A program made the translations under genes and the position numbers. The notes beneath the pieces are model-generated. The model did not search any database and was not told where the DNA came from. It saw only the letters and a program-made list of their open reading frames with translations. DNA of 64,000 bases. Origin: Fluviicola sp. XM-24bin1 (GTDB taxonomy: Bacteria > Bacteroidota > Bacteroidia > Flavobacteriales_D > Crocinitomicaceae). Location: the NCBI GenBank assembly GCA_003149635.1, contig QCWI01000005.1, forward strand, positions 227,032 through 291,031, written 5' to 3'. Positions 1 to 8,231 of the stretch are shown here, one piece after another (within the stretch, counting starts at the first letter, position 1; every line of letters begins with the position of its first letter).

Positions 1-563
1 TGAAGGGGCAGAAGTTGCGCGTTTTGACTGCTACAGTTGATGCGAACAACGACGAGCTGATTGAGTTAGTACCGTTGAAAGCGAGTGCTGGTTATACCGC
101 TGGTTACGCTGATCCAGACTACATCAAAGTGTTGCCGACATTCCACTTGCCTTTCCTTTCAAAAGACAGAAAATACCGTTCATTCCCCATCAGAGGAGAC
201 TCCATGCCACCAGTGGTAGAAGGATCTTTCGTAATCGGTGAATTTGTCCAGAACTGGATGTCCATTCGTAACGGGACGCCGTGTATCGTGGTAACCAAAG
301 ATGAAGGAATCGTATTCAAAGTATTGCACAACCTTTTGAGTTCGGAGCAATCTTTCCAATTGTGTTCAACGAATACATTCTATGAGCCTTACATCGTTCA
401 CGCCAATGACATCCTCGAAATCTGGAAATTTGTGAACTACATCTCACCAGAACTTCCTGACGTTCGCATGGACGACAGCGGATTATCACAATCCATTAAA
501 TCCTTGCAGAAAGAAGTGCATGATTTGAAGGGGATGATCAAAGGAGAGCAAGCTGCGGATTGA
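1..563 (+). CDS. S24/LexA-like transcriptional regulator, 5'-truncated by the window edge
   Basis: The frame is open through the left edge (first full codon at 3), so the N-terminal part, expected to be an XRE-type helix-turn-helix, lies outside the window. What remains is a peptidase-S24-like domain as in LexA/CI repressors. The motif IRGDSMPP places the nucleophile-like Ser at 201-203, and FKVLH places the candidate general-base Lys at 318-320. A short amphipathic, probably coiled-coil tail follows (about 475-545). The TTG at 15 is not a convincing start. Whether it self-cleaves cannot be told from this part. It converges with recQ. Confidence 0.8.
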   Translation, partial: KGQKLRVLTATVDANNDELIELVPLKASAGYTAGYADPDYIKVLPTFHLPFLSKDRKYRSFPIRGDSMPPVVEGSFVIGEFVQNWMSIRNGTPCIVVTKDEGIVFKVLHNLLSSEQSFQLCSTNTFYEPYIVHANDILEIWKFVNYISPELPDVRMDDSGLSQSIKSLQKEVHDLKGMIKGEQAAD

Positions 564-657
564 TAAATTAGCATATTTCCTGTCATCATTAGACATGGCA
601 AAATTCGAAACTTACTAGATGTTGAAGGAGGATAATCAATTCATAATTCCTGATTCA

Positions 658-2553
658 TCATTCATAATTTTCAAAGCAAAGTGAATTTGCTTTGAAATAC
701 GTTCCTTCTTCGTAATAGATAATTTCATCGTGCATCATCGCGCGAATGGCATTCTGCAGTAAATCGCGAGAAGCTGGAATCTCTTGTTCCAATTGAGCGA
801 ACGAATTGGGCAGTTTCGCCAGAATGATCTCGTGCAGCGATTTCGAATCGAATTCTTGACGCAGACAATTGTCGCATATCCCGCAGCCTCTGGGCTCTCC
901 GCCGAAATAGACAGAAATGAGTTTCGACCGACATTCGTCGGATTGAACAAAATCAATGAGGGCTTGCAATTTCGACTCCTCCCGTTCTTTGCGCTGCACA
1001 TATACCGATGGTGTCAAGGTGAGCTGTGTGTCCGCAATGCGTTCCTGTAAAAACGTGATTTTTGGCAAGTTCGATTGGAATTGTACATCAATCACTCCAT
1101 ACTGTTCTAAGCGTTCCAAGTGCTTTCGCAACTGATTCTCCGATATATTCAGACGTTTGGCAAGTTTGCCTTCGTGCAAAGTTGTGAATCGATCGAAAAT
1201 ACCAGGGTAGCTTCGCGTCAATAAAGTGATCAACGGCGCCAAACTATCATGCGCCACTTGGAATGTGTAGAGCGCTTTATTACCAACGAGAATGCGCAAT
1301 CGGGTAGGGAAGAAGCTAGATTCGGTAAAACCGATCGTTTCGTTCAATTGTAAAATTCGCAGGGCGTAATACGTTTCGCTAGCGGATATCTCGAATGTGT
1401 TTGAAAAAGCCGGAAGATTGAAAGGGTAGGTTTCGTCTTTTCCTGACCCAATGGCTACCTGAAGATAATTGCAAATCGCGTTGTAGATCGTTTTGATGCG
1501 TTCCTTCGTTGGATATTGCGCTTCCAAACGCTCTTTCATCCAGTCTAGATCCTTATCGTTCCAATAACCAATGGCCTGGGAAGGTTGTCCGTCTCGCCCA
1601 GCTCGCCCAGCTTCCTGGTAGTATGCTTCCAAATTATTAGGCAACTCGTAATGCAGTACAAAGCGAACATCCGGCTTGTCAATTCCCATTCCGAACGCAT
1701 TGGTGGCTACCATAATCTTCAAGCGATCTTGCATCCATTCGTCGAGCATATAGCTGCGATCTTCTGACGACATTCCGCCATGATAAATCCCCGCTGGTAT
1801 CTTATAGGCTCGCAATTGCGTCACGACTTCCTTCACGCTTCTTCGCGTCTGACAATAAACGATCCCTGTTTCATTGGGATGTTTCTGGCAATGTTCCAAA
1901 ACGCGCTGCATCTTATTCTCCGCGTTATGCAGACTGTACATGACATTCTTTCGCTCCAAGGATCCCGCAAACTCTTTGGGCTGCTTCAATCCCAATTGAG
2001 AAACGATGTCCGTTTTTACCTGATCGGTTGCGGATGCAGTAACCGCAATAATTGGCGTGTTTGGATGGTATTCTCGAATTCCAGCAATATCGCGATACGA
2101 AGGACGGAAATCATGTCCCCATTCCGAAATACAATGGGCTTCATCGACAACGATCAATCCAACATTCATTCGTTTGAACCGCTCAATAAACAAGTCTGAT
2201 TTCAGTCGTTCTGGTGAAGTGTACAGGAATTTCGTGGTTCCAAATCGCGCGTTATCTAGGGCAATGTCAATCTCGCGATACGAAAGTCCACTTGAGATCA
2301 ATGCAGCACGAATTCCACGTTGCTCTAACTGATTGACTTGGTCTTGCATCAAAGCGATCAATGGAGAAATAACCAGCGTGATTCCATCCAATGCTAATCC
2401 AGGAACTTGGAAGCAAATAGATTTACCGCCACCCGTTGGAAGAATCGCCAAAGTATCGTGCCCATAAATCACACTATCAACAATCTCTTCTTGCAGTGGT
2501 CGGAAACTGGGATATCCCCAGATTTTTTGCAATATCTCGCGACTTTTCTCCAA
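658..2553 (-). CDS. recQ: ATP-dependent DNA helicase RecQ
   Basis: A 3'-5' superfamily 2 DNA helicase for recombination and fork repair, 631 residues. Visible motifs are Walker A TGGGKS (residues 40-45), DEAH (137-140) followed by the RecQ-typical CISEWGHDFRPSYR, a helicase C domain ending GRAGRDG, and an RQC-type zinc cluster CGICDNC near residue 555. There is no obvious HRDC domain; about 70 residues follow the zinc motif. No ATG fits the N-terminus: the start is TTG at 2553, and an in-frame stop lies about 15 nt further upstream. It is divergent from ilvE. Confidence 0.95.
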   Translation of the reverse strand: MEKSREILQKIWGYPSFRPLQEEIVDSVIYGHDTLAILPTGGGKSICFQVPGLALDGITLVISPLIALMQDQVNQLEQRGIRAALISSGLSYREIDIALDNARFGTTKFLYTSPERLKSDLFIERFKRMNVGLIVVDEAHCISEWGHDFRPSYRDIAGIREYHPNTPIIAVTASATDQVKTDIVSQLGLKQPKEFAGSLERKNVMYSLHNAENKMQRVLEHCQKHPNETGIVYCQTRRSVKEVVTQLRAYKIPAGIYHGGMSSEDRSYMLDEWMQDRLKIMVATNAFGMGIDKPDVRFVLHYELPNNLEAYYQEAGRAGRDGQPSQAIGYWNDKDLDWMKERLEAQYPTKERIKTIYNAICNYLQVAIGSGKDETYPFNLPAFSNTFEISASETYYALRILQLNETIGFTESSFFPTRLRILVGNKALYTFQVAHDSLAPLITLLTRSYPGIFDRFTTLHEGKLAKRLNISENQLRKHLERLEQYGVIDVQFQSNLPKITFLQERIADTQLTLTPSVYVQRKEREESKLQALIDFVQSDECRSKLISVYFGGEPRGCGICDNCLRQEFDSKSLHEIILAKLPNSFAQLEQEIPASRDLLQNAIRAMMHDEIIYYEEGTYFKANSLCFENYE

Positions 2554-2608
2554 TTCAATGCTCTTAGATCAAAGCTAACAAATAAAAAAAAGTGAAAATC
2601 AATACTCT

Positions 2609-2640
2609 ATTGCATTAATAGGAGAATCTCAGTATCTTTG
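2609..2640 (+). promoter_or_regulatory. Predicted Bacteroidota-type promoter of ilvE
   Basis: ATTG at 2609-2612 and TATCTTTG at 2633-2640 are separated by 20 nt. This matches the Bacteroidota housekeeping consensus TTTG-N(17-23)-TAnnTTTG except at one position of the -33 box. The -7 box ends 17 nt before the ilvE ATG. This is prediction from sequence only. Confidence 0.6.
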
Positions 2641-2657
2641 CACCACATTTCAAGGGT

Positions 2658-3728
2658 ATGATTAAAGACACTATTTCCGTAAAGGTCAACAAAACTGAGC
2701 ATTCTAGAATTTCAGAAGTGGATTGGGACAACTTGCCGTTCGGTAAGGTGTTCTCTGATCACATGTTGGTCATGGATTACAAAGATGGTGCTTGGCAAGA
2801 GCCAGAAATCATGCCATTTGGAGCTTTGTCGTTGCACCCTGCGACTTCTGCGATTCACTACGGACAGTCAATTTTCGAAGGAATGAAGGCGTACCGCGCT
2901 GAGAACGGAGATGTAATGATCTTCCGCCCAGACATGAACGAGAAGCGATTTGCTGAGTCTTGTGAGCGCATGTGCATGCCTGTGCTTCCGGAAGGTTTGT
3001 TCACGGAGTTGATTAGCAGAACGGTAGATATCGATCGCGATTGGGTTCCTCAGAAAGACGGATACTCTTTATACATCCGTCCTTTCTTGTTTGCGACAGA
3101 CGATTTCATCGGAATCAAACCTTCTGATAATTATAAGTTCATCATTTTCACGTGTCCGGTTGGAGCATACTATTCGCAACCAGTGAATGTGAAGATTGAA
3201 GAATACTACACGCGTGCTGCAGAAGGTGGAGTAGGACGAGCGAAAACTGCAGGGAACTATGCAGCTTCCTTGTATCCAGCGAAATTGGCACAAGAACAAG
3301 GATTCCACCAATTGGTTTGGACAGATGGGAAAGAGCACAAATACATTGAGGAATCAGGGACGATGAACATCGTTTTTGAAATTGATAGAAAGTTGATCAC
3401 GCCAGCAGAAGATTCAGATACGATTTTGAGAGGAGTGACGAAACGCTCAGTAGTTGAAATCGCTGAGAGTTGGGGAGTTCCTGTTGAAGAACGCAAGGTA
3501 ACGGTAGAAGAAATCGTGAATGCGGCACGTGAAGGAAGACTTACTGATGCTTTTGGAGCGGGAACGGCAGCTACGATTGCACCAATTGCTAAAATCGGCT
3601 ATAGAGAAGAGATGTTCGAACTTCCAGGAGTTGAGACACGAACGACATCGAATAAGATCAAGAAATACTTAACGGATTTGAAATCCGGCGCCATAGAAGA
3701 CGAATTCAATTGGATGCTGAGATTCTAA
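2658..3728 (+). CDS. ilvE: Branched-chain amino acid aminotransferase
   Basis: A PLP-dependent fold-type IV transaminase that interconverts Val, Leu and Ile with their 2-oxo acids. Its 356 residues match the long BCAT form. The segment GRAKTAGNYAAS carries the expected Schiff-base Lys; EESGTMNIVFE and FGAGTAA are the usual cofactor and substrate-binding segments. The start is the ATG at 2658. It is monocistronic: its own promoter lies upstream and an intrinsic terminator follows. A leucine-dehydrogenase-type gene at 41638 acts on the same substrates but is not linked. Confidence 0.94.
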   Translation: MIKDTISVKVNKTEHSRISEVDWDNLPFGKVFSDHMLVMDYKDGAWQEPEIMPFGALSLHPATSAIHYGQSIFEGMKAYRAENGDVMIFRPDMNEKRFAESCERMCMPVLPEGLFTELISRTVDIDRDWVPQKDGYSLYIRPFLFATDDFIGIKPSDNYKFIIFTCPVGAYYSQPVNVKIEEYYTRAAEGGVGRAKTAGNYAASLYPAKLAQEQGFHQLVWTDGKEHKYIEESGTMNIVFEIDRKLITPAEDSDTILRGVTKRSVVEIAESWGVPVEERKVTVEEIVNAAREGRLTDAFGAGTAATIAPIAKIGYREEMFELPGVETRTTSNKIKKYLTDLKSGAIEDEFNWMLRF

Positions 3729-3743
3729 CGAAGACATGTTTAT

Positions 3744-3775
3744 AAAAGCCCTGATATTTTTCGGGGCTTTTTTTA
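3744..3775 (+). terminator. Intrinsic terminator of ilvE
   Basis: The stem AAAGCCC (3745-3751) pairs with GGGCTTT (3764-3770), with a T-rich loop and a run of T after it. It sits 16 nt beyond the ilvE stop. Confidence 0.85.
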
Positions 3776-3834
3776 TGATGCTAATCGTTTGAGCACTATA
3801 TTTGCCTTAACTAGAATAATTCTAAATAAGTGCA

Positions 3835-4515
3835 GTGAAAATCGTCTTAGCAGATACCAATGAATTGATTCGATTAGGAATTCGCGTCTTGCTGAACTCC
3901 GAATTGCAATGCGAAATCGTTGGAGAAGCTTCTAATTCACCGGAACTTGTAGAGATTTTAGAATCTTTTGACGTTGATGTCATCATCATGGATTTCACCT
4001 CTGCCGGGTTTGAAATTGACGACATTGCCTTAATCAAGCGAGAATTTCCGAAAATTAAAATGTTGGCCATTACGCCAGAGCAGTCTGCACAGGTACTGGT
4101 GGATGCTTTGCGAGCAGGAGTAACGAGTTACGTCAAGAAAGACTGTTCGTTCCCTGAAATTTTGGAAGCTGTGAAAGAGACTTCCAAGGAGAATAAATTC
4201 TTTTGCGGTCAAATTTTGGAAACAATCCAAGAGGCCAATCTGAATATCGACGATATCGAATTGGATTCTTTCACGTGTGAACCGGTTTTGATTTCAAAAC
4301 GCGAAAGTGAGATTATCACCTTGATCGCAGAGGGAAATACCAATACGCAAATCGCTGATAAGTTGTTTTTGAGTTCTCACACAATTAATACGCATCGTAA
4401 AAACATCATGTCGAAGCTGGGGGTGAAGAATACTGCTGGAATCGTCATGTACGCTGTAAAAACGAATCTCATTTCTCCGAACAAATTCTTGTTCACTTCC
4501 GACGCAATTTCGTGA
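3835..4515 (+). CDS. LuxR/NarL-family response regulator (orphan)
   Basis: A two-component response regulator of 226 residues. The receiver domain has Asp53 in VIIMDF as phospho-acceptor and Lys101/102 after SYV. A GerE/LuxR-type HTH occupies about residues 150-215 (ISKRESEIITLIAEGNTN..). The start is GTG at 3835, whose product begins MKIVLAD as is typical. TATATTTG at 3797-3804 looks like a -7 box. No histidine kinase is nearby, so its partner and targets are unknown. The downstream gap holds a palindromic repeat. Confidence 0.9.
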   Translation: MKIVLADTNELIRLGIRVLLNSELQCEIVGEASNSPELVEILESFDVDVIIMDFTSAGFEIDDIALIKREFPKIKMLAITPEQSAQVLVDALRAGVTSYVKKDCSFPEILEAVKETSKENKFFCGQILETIQEANLNIDDIELDSFTCEPVLISKRESEIITLIAEGNTNTQIADKLFLSSHTINTHRKNIMSKLGVKNTAGIVMYAVKTNLISPNKFLFTSDAIS

Positions 4516-4554
4516 TTTGTACCTATTACTGTCAACTAATTATTATTTCCAGTT

Positions 4555-4640
4555 TGTCACCCCTCTTTATTTCTCCCCTCAAGCGGAGAGGGCGGCTTTC
4601 CCTCCTCCCTTGAGGGAGGTGCCGAAGGTGGAGGGTGACA
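4555..4640. repeat. Palindromic intergenic repeat, family A, complete copy
   Basis: An 86-bp element bounded by TGTCACCCCTC and GAGGGTGACA, near-perfect inverted repeats, with internal CTCCC/GGGAG hairpins (CTCCCTTGAGGGAG). Related segments recur at 29676-29767, 32490-32530 and 32643-32710. It carries no coding capacity and would fold into a long hairpin as RNA or single-stranded DNA. Confidence 0.75.
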
Positions 4641-4762
4641 GGTAGCCTGATATTTAAATCTCACTGGCATCATCTTTGCTCGAAACTTTTCTGAAATTTT
4701 TTTTTCAAAGAATTGAACGTATTTTTAATTCGGTTGTACAATACATCAAACCGACGAAGGGT

Positions 4763-6124
4763 ATGCTTAGACTTTTGCAAATATGTATTCTGATTTTCAG
4801 CGTTTTCAGTGCTTCAGCACAAGAGGAATCGCCTGTGCCGGCTACGAATAATAGTACGAATACAAACAGCGGTGGAACAGAGTTGAATTCAAATATGTTC
4901 AACACGACCGTGGAAGAGGAAGAAACAATGGAGTTGGATTCTGTTTCCGTGGATAAGGATGCCGAGAAGCTGAAAGAAGTGAAAGGCGTTTCTGTAGAAA
5001 AAGAGCGGAAATTGAAAAAAGCACAGACTCGTGCACTGAAACAAACACAGCAATATGAAGTAGAACCACTAAAGGTGGAGGCGACTGAAGCTGAAGATAT
5101 GTCGACTGGTGCAACCATTACTTTAGATGATGCAGCGGCACCACCTAGCCAAAGTGCTTATCAATTAGCGCCTGGATATCAGGATGCCAATTACGGATTT
5201 ACAAATTCTAAAAACGAAGCTTCACAACAACCGATGCAACGCACGCCTTCAGTGGCGCAACAACAGGAAATGGATAAGGCAGTGGGATATTTCGCGACCA
5301 ATGCACCGAATTCTTTCGAGTATCACTATTTTGCCTATACCGCAGGTAATCATGATGTTACACGTATCGAAAACCTTCGAGCTGCCGAGGAAATCATGCC
5401 AGAGAACAGTGATGTACACGCACAAATGGCTGCTTATAATATTATCACGCGAGATGCTGATAGCGCTGAGATGTACATCGATAAAATGCTCAATTCAGAT
5501 CGTTTGAATGCGAACACCTTATTGTATGCGGAGGATTTGCTGCTTTCCGTACCGGATAACGGCGTATTGATTACCCATGGATTCGATGATACTTACAGTG
5601 TATATAAAAAACAACAAGCGGACGGCGTTCGTGAGGACGTAATCTTGATCTCTTTGGATTTTCTGCAAAGTGAATTCTACAGAACCTTGTTGAAGGAAGA
5701 TGGGTTTCAATTCCCAGAGCAAGAAGTCATCGATGTTGATTTCTTGAAGGTCTTTTGCGAATTGAACGCATCAAAATCGATCAGTATTTCAATGACTACG
5801 CCGAAAGAATATTTCCTACCCCTTCAATCGAATTTGTACGTCACTGGTTTGGTATTCGAGTACCATCAAGAGGTGTACAATAACTTTGATAGGAACGAAG
5901 AATTATGGAATACGCGACTTTCCAAGCATCTGATTAATGATGCTGAAGATGAGAAGTCGAAACAATTGTCGTCCAATTACTTACCAATGCTCCTGCAACT
6001 CAGGAAAGTGTATGGACAAAAAGAACAGAAGGAAAAAGTAAAAGAAATAGACAAAGCCATTGACAAGGTCAGTCTGCAATGCAGAAAATACGATCAGGTT
6101 CAAAAGCTTAAGTCGAGTTATTAA
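4763..6124 (+). CDS. Secreted protein of an ECF-sigma operon, C-terminal segment like DUF2723 proteins
   Basis: A 453-residue protein, function not recognised. I chose the ATG at 4763 over the upstream TTG because it begins a clean signal peptide (MLRLLQICILIFSVFSASAQ) and has purines (GAAGG) before it. The first 170 residues are low-complexity, rich in E, T, K and Q. Around residues 250-310 (LLSVPDNGVLITHGFDDTY.., GVREDVILISL) it resembles the segment after the membrane part of DUF2723 glycosyltransferase-like proteins (LLTNGDNDTF.., GVRTDV..), here without any transmembrane part; this is from memory. It overlaps the sigma gene by one base (TAATG), so the two are probably co-translated. Confidence 0.7.
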   Translation: MLRLLQICILIFSVFSASAQEESPVPATNNSTNTNSGGTELNSNMFNTTVEEEETMELDSVSVDKDAEKLKEVKGVSVEKERKLKKAQTRALKQTQQYEVEPLKVEATEAEDMSTGATITLDDAAAPPSQSAYQLAPGYQDANYGFTNSKNEASQQPMQRTPSVAQQQEMDKAVGYFATNAPNSFEYHYFAYTAGNHDVTRIENLRAAEEIMPENSDVHAQMAAYNIITRDADSAEMYIDKMLNSDRLNANTLLYAEDLLLSVPDNGVLITHGFDDTYSVYKKQQADGVREDVILISLDFLQSEFYRTLLKEDGFQFPEQEVIDVDFLKVFCELNASKSISISMTTPKEYFLPLQSNLYVTGLVFEYHQEVYNNFDRNEELWNTRLSKHLINDAEDEKSKQLSSNYLPMLLQLRKVYGQKEQKEKVKEIDKAIDKVSLQCRKYDQVQKLKSSY

Positions 6125-6714
6125 TGCGCTTAGTAAAACCGCGATATCAAGAAATGACTGACGAGTCATTGATGGTAGCTATCTCCAAAGGGGACAAGCG
6201 TGCTTTTGATGAAATCTACCATCGTTACTCAGGCCCATTGTTGGGCTACTTTATGCGCATGCTCTGGCGTGACAGAGAAAAGGCGGAAGATTTCGTACAC
6301 GATATTTTCGCGAAGATTATTCGTAAGCCGGAATTGTTCGATCCCAAAAGAACCTTCAAAACCTGGCTGTATTCTGTTGCCAATAACATGTGCAAGAACG
6401 AGTACAAGAAGCAGGAGGTTCGTAAGAACACATCGAATGGATTGGATGAAAACTACGCGGTGGAAGATCATAATTCCAATGTACTGTCGGAAGTGGCAGA
6501 CAACCAATTCAGAGATCAGTTTGAGCAAAGTCTCGAAGATTTAGATAAAAAACATAGCGAAGTATTCCGATTGCGACATCTGGACGGGCTGTCAATAAAG
6601 GAAATCGCAGACATACTTGACATTAGCGATGGAACGGTAAAATCAAGACTGTTCTACGCGACAAAATATTTGGCTTCCAGTTTGGAGGCGTTTAACCCCG
6701 TATTAAACAGGTAA
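6124..6714 (+). CDS. RNA polymerase ECF-type sigma factor
   Basis: A 196-residue sigma-70 family factor. The region 2 core is FDEIYHRYSGPLLGYFMRML.., with RTFKTWLYSVANNMCKNEYKK; the region 4 HTH is VFRLRHLDGLSIKEIADILDISDGTVKSRL. It starts inside the stop codon of the secreted-protein gene and is followed after 1 nt by a membrane-anchored protein, the usual sigma/anti-sigma layout. It presumably directs RNA polymerase to a small regulon in response to an envelope signal. Confidence 0.92.
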   Translation: MRLVKPRYQEMTDESLMVAISKGDKRAFDEIYHRYSGPLLGYFMRMLWRDREKAEDFVHDIFAKIIRKPELFDPKRTFKTWLYSVANNMCKNEYKKQEVRKNTSNGLDENYAVEDHNSNVLSEVADNQFRDQFEQSLEDLDKKHSEVFRLRHLDGLSIKEIADILDISDGTVKSRLFYATKYLASSLEAFNPVLNR

Positions 6715-6715
6715 G

Positions 6716-7387
6716 ATGAAGAAAGATTTGATCGATATCATCATGGAGAAAGAGTTTCACGCATTGTCGCAGGCAGAGCGGGAAGAATTAGCGTCCTATT
6801 GTTCAAACGAAGATGAATACAATCAGATGAGAGATGTATTCATTGGAGTGGAGCAGATGACCTGGGATCATCCACAGCCAAAAGCGGAAACAAAACAACG
6901 TTTGGATGATTTGTTTGATTCTACCTATCCAAAAGCAGCACCGGTTTGGTATAATTCCGTACTAGCGGTTGTTGTTCCGAATGAAAAGCCCTTGCACCGT
7001 CAACCATTGGCTCAAATTGCCGCGGTTGCTTTAATTGCCTTTTTGACCATTCCGTTTTTTGGATCCGATTCTGAAATTACCGAGAAACCTGCTGCTAGCC
7101 AGCAATTGGCACAAGTCGAAAAGCCGGCAACTACACCTAGTTCTGATGTAAAAGCTGATCCCGAGAATGAGGTGAAAAATGAAGAGCCGATCGTTGAGGA
7201 AGATCCAATCACGAGATCTAACGATGTGCCAGTTTTGGTCGCTTCTGCTGAACCAATGCCGGGTGCTCCATCTGTAGGGGCAACTTCCGCAGGTAGCTCT
7301 GGACATCCGGACGGTGTTTTTATCGCAGTATCTCAACCCGCAAGCGAAGCCCCAGAAATGTTTGATTTGTTGACTGCAACATTCTAG
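6716..7387 (+). CDS. Probable membrane anti-sigma factor
   Basis: 223 residues: an acidic cytosolic N-terminus (1-95), one transmembrane segment (about 98-115, IAAVALIAFLTIPFF), then a periplasmic tail rich in E, P, S and A that ends in a small hydrophobic motif. No zinc-binding anti-sigma motif (HxxxCxxC) is visible, so the anti-sigma role rests on topology and on the 1-nt spacing from the ECF sigma gene. The 46-nt downstream gap contains AACCGCAAAGGCGCAAGG, an uncharacterised intergenic word. Confidence 0.65.
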   Translation: MKKDLIDIIMEKEFHALSQAEREELASYCSNEDEYNQMRDVFIGVEQMTWDHPQPKAETKQRLDDLFDSTYPKAAPVWYNSVLAVVVPNEKPLHRQPLAQIAAVALIAFLTIPFFGSDSEITEKPAASQQLAQVEKPATTPSSDVKADPENEVKNEEPIVEEDPITRSNDVPVLVASAEPMPGAPSVGATSAGSSGHPDGVFIAVSQPASEAPEMFDLLTATF

Positions 7388-7433
7388 TTTTTTAACCGCA
7401 AAGGCGCAAGGTATATTTTTGTGTTAAGTTGAT

Positions 7434-8201
7434 CTATATTAGAATATCGAAATGCTCCTTTTCTTGCTGCGGTCGCTTTAAAACCATTCCCATTCGGAAC
7501 AAATCAATCGTAACGTGAAAGCCCTCATCGTGCTGTAATTGCTCCCAAGCGGCCTTCATCGAAGGGCTCCAACGGATATCATCAAGAATCCAAAACGTGT
7601 CATCATGAGAATGAGGAAGCAGCATTTTAATGTATCGGAGCATCGCCTCACCGTCGTGGTGACCATCAATGAAAATCAAATCATAGGTTGATTCAGGCAA
7701 TGTCGGAATGACGTCGGCAAAAGTTCCCCCCAACGACTGAATATTTTCAATGCCTAAAGCTTCAAAATTGGAGAGCGCCTCTTTTCGCGTATTCGGACAT
7801 CCTTCAATTGTGGTGACTACTGCATTTTTGTTTCCAGTTGCCATGCTTACGGATCCTATTCCAACAGAAGTTCCGAGTTCTAACGCCGATTCTAAATTGT
7901 AATGCTGCATTAATTGGAAAAGCATCTGCCCGTACTTCCCTTTGCTGCTGCTGTTTTTATACAACTGTCCTAAGCTTCGAAGGTCACCCATTCGTTTGGA
8001 ACCAACGCCGTGATCGGTAATTTGAATTGATTTTTTGTTGCCTTTCATTCGACTTTTCAGCGTCGACATCCGTTCTATAAATAAAGGTGAAATTGAGGAA
8101 CGAAAACATTTGTCCGTAAGTTCGTACACAAACGGCGAATGAACGCCATGACGGCGCTTTGCGTTCCATCTATATTTCATATATTCGAAGCCCAAAAACA
8201 T
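7434..8201 (-). CDS. Class I SAM-dependent methyltransferase
   Basis: About 255 residues. An N-terminal basic segment (KYRWNAKRRHGVHSPFVYEL) is followed by a Rossmann methyltransferase fold with SAM-binding ELGTSVGIGSV and a later DLIFIDGHHDGEAM strand, as in O-methyltransferase-like families. The substrate is unknown. The GTG/TTG extensions upstream would run into the divergent gene; ATG at 8201 or ATG at 8180 are the realistic starts, and both keep the conserved RHGVHSPF block. The spacing to the divergent DUF4301 gene is only about 30-50 nt. Confidence 0.8.
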   Translation of the reverse strand: MFLGFEYMKYRWNAKRRHGVHSPFVYELTDKCFRSSISPLFIERMSTLKSRMKGNKKSIQITDHGVGSKRMGDLRSLGQLYKNSSSKGKYGQMLFQLMQHYNLESALELGTSVGIGSVSMATGNKNAVVTTIEGCPNTRKEALSNFEALGIENIQSLGGTFADVIPTLPESTYDLIFIDGHHDGEAMLRYIKMLLPHSHDDTFWILDDIRWSPSMKAAWEQLQHDEGFHVTIDLFRMGMVLKRPQQEKEHFDILI

Positions 8202-8231
8202 GAATCGGGAGAAGGATTCTCTCGCGAAGAT

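Noticed and set aside
3797..3804. TATATTTG as a complete promoter of the response regulator
   Set aside because: There is no TTTG at a suitable distance upstream; kept only as a note in the gene entry.
4676..4762. TTG-initiated extension of the secreted protein
   Set aside because: It would bury the signal peptide 29 residues inside; the ATG at 4763 gives a normal secretory start.
8139..8231. N-terminal extension of the DUF4301 protein
   Set aside because: It overlaps the divergent methyltransferase's coding start, and the methyltransferase frame carries the conserved residues there.
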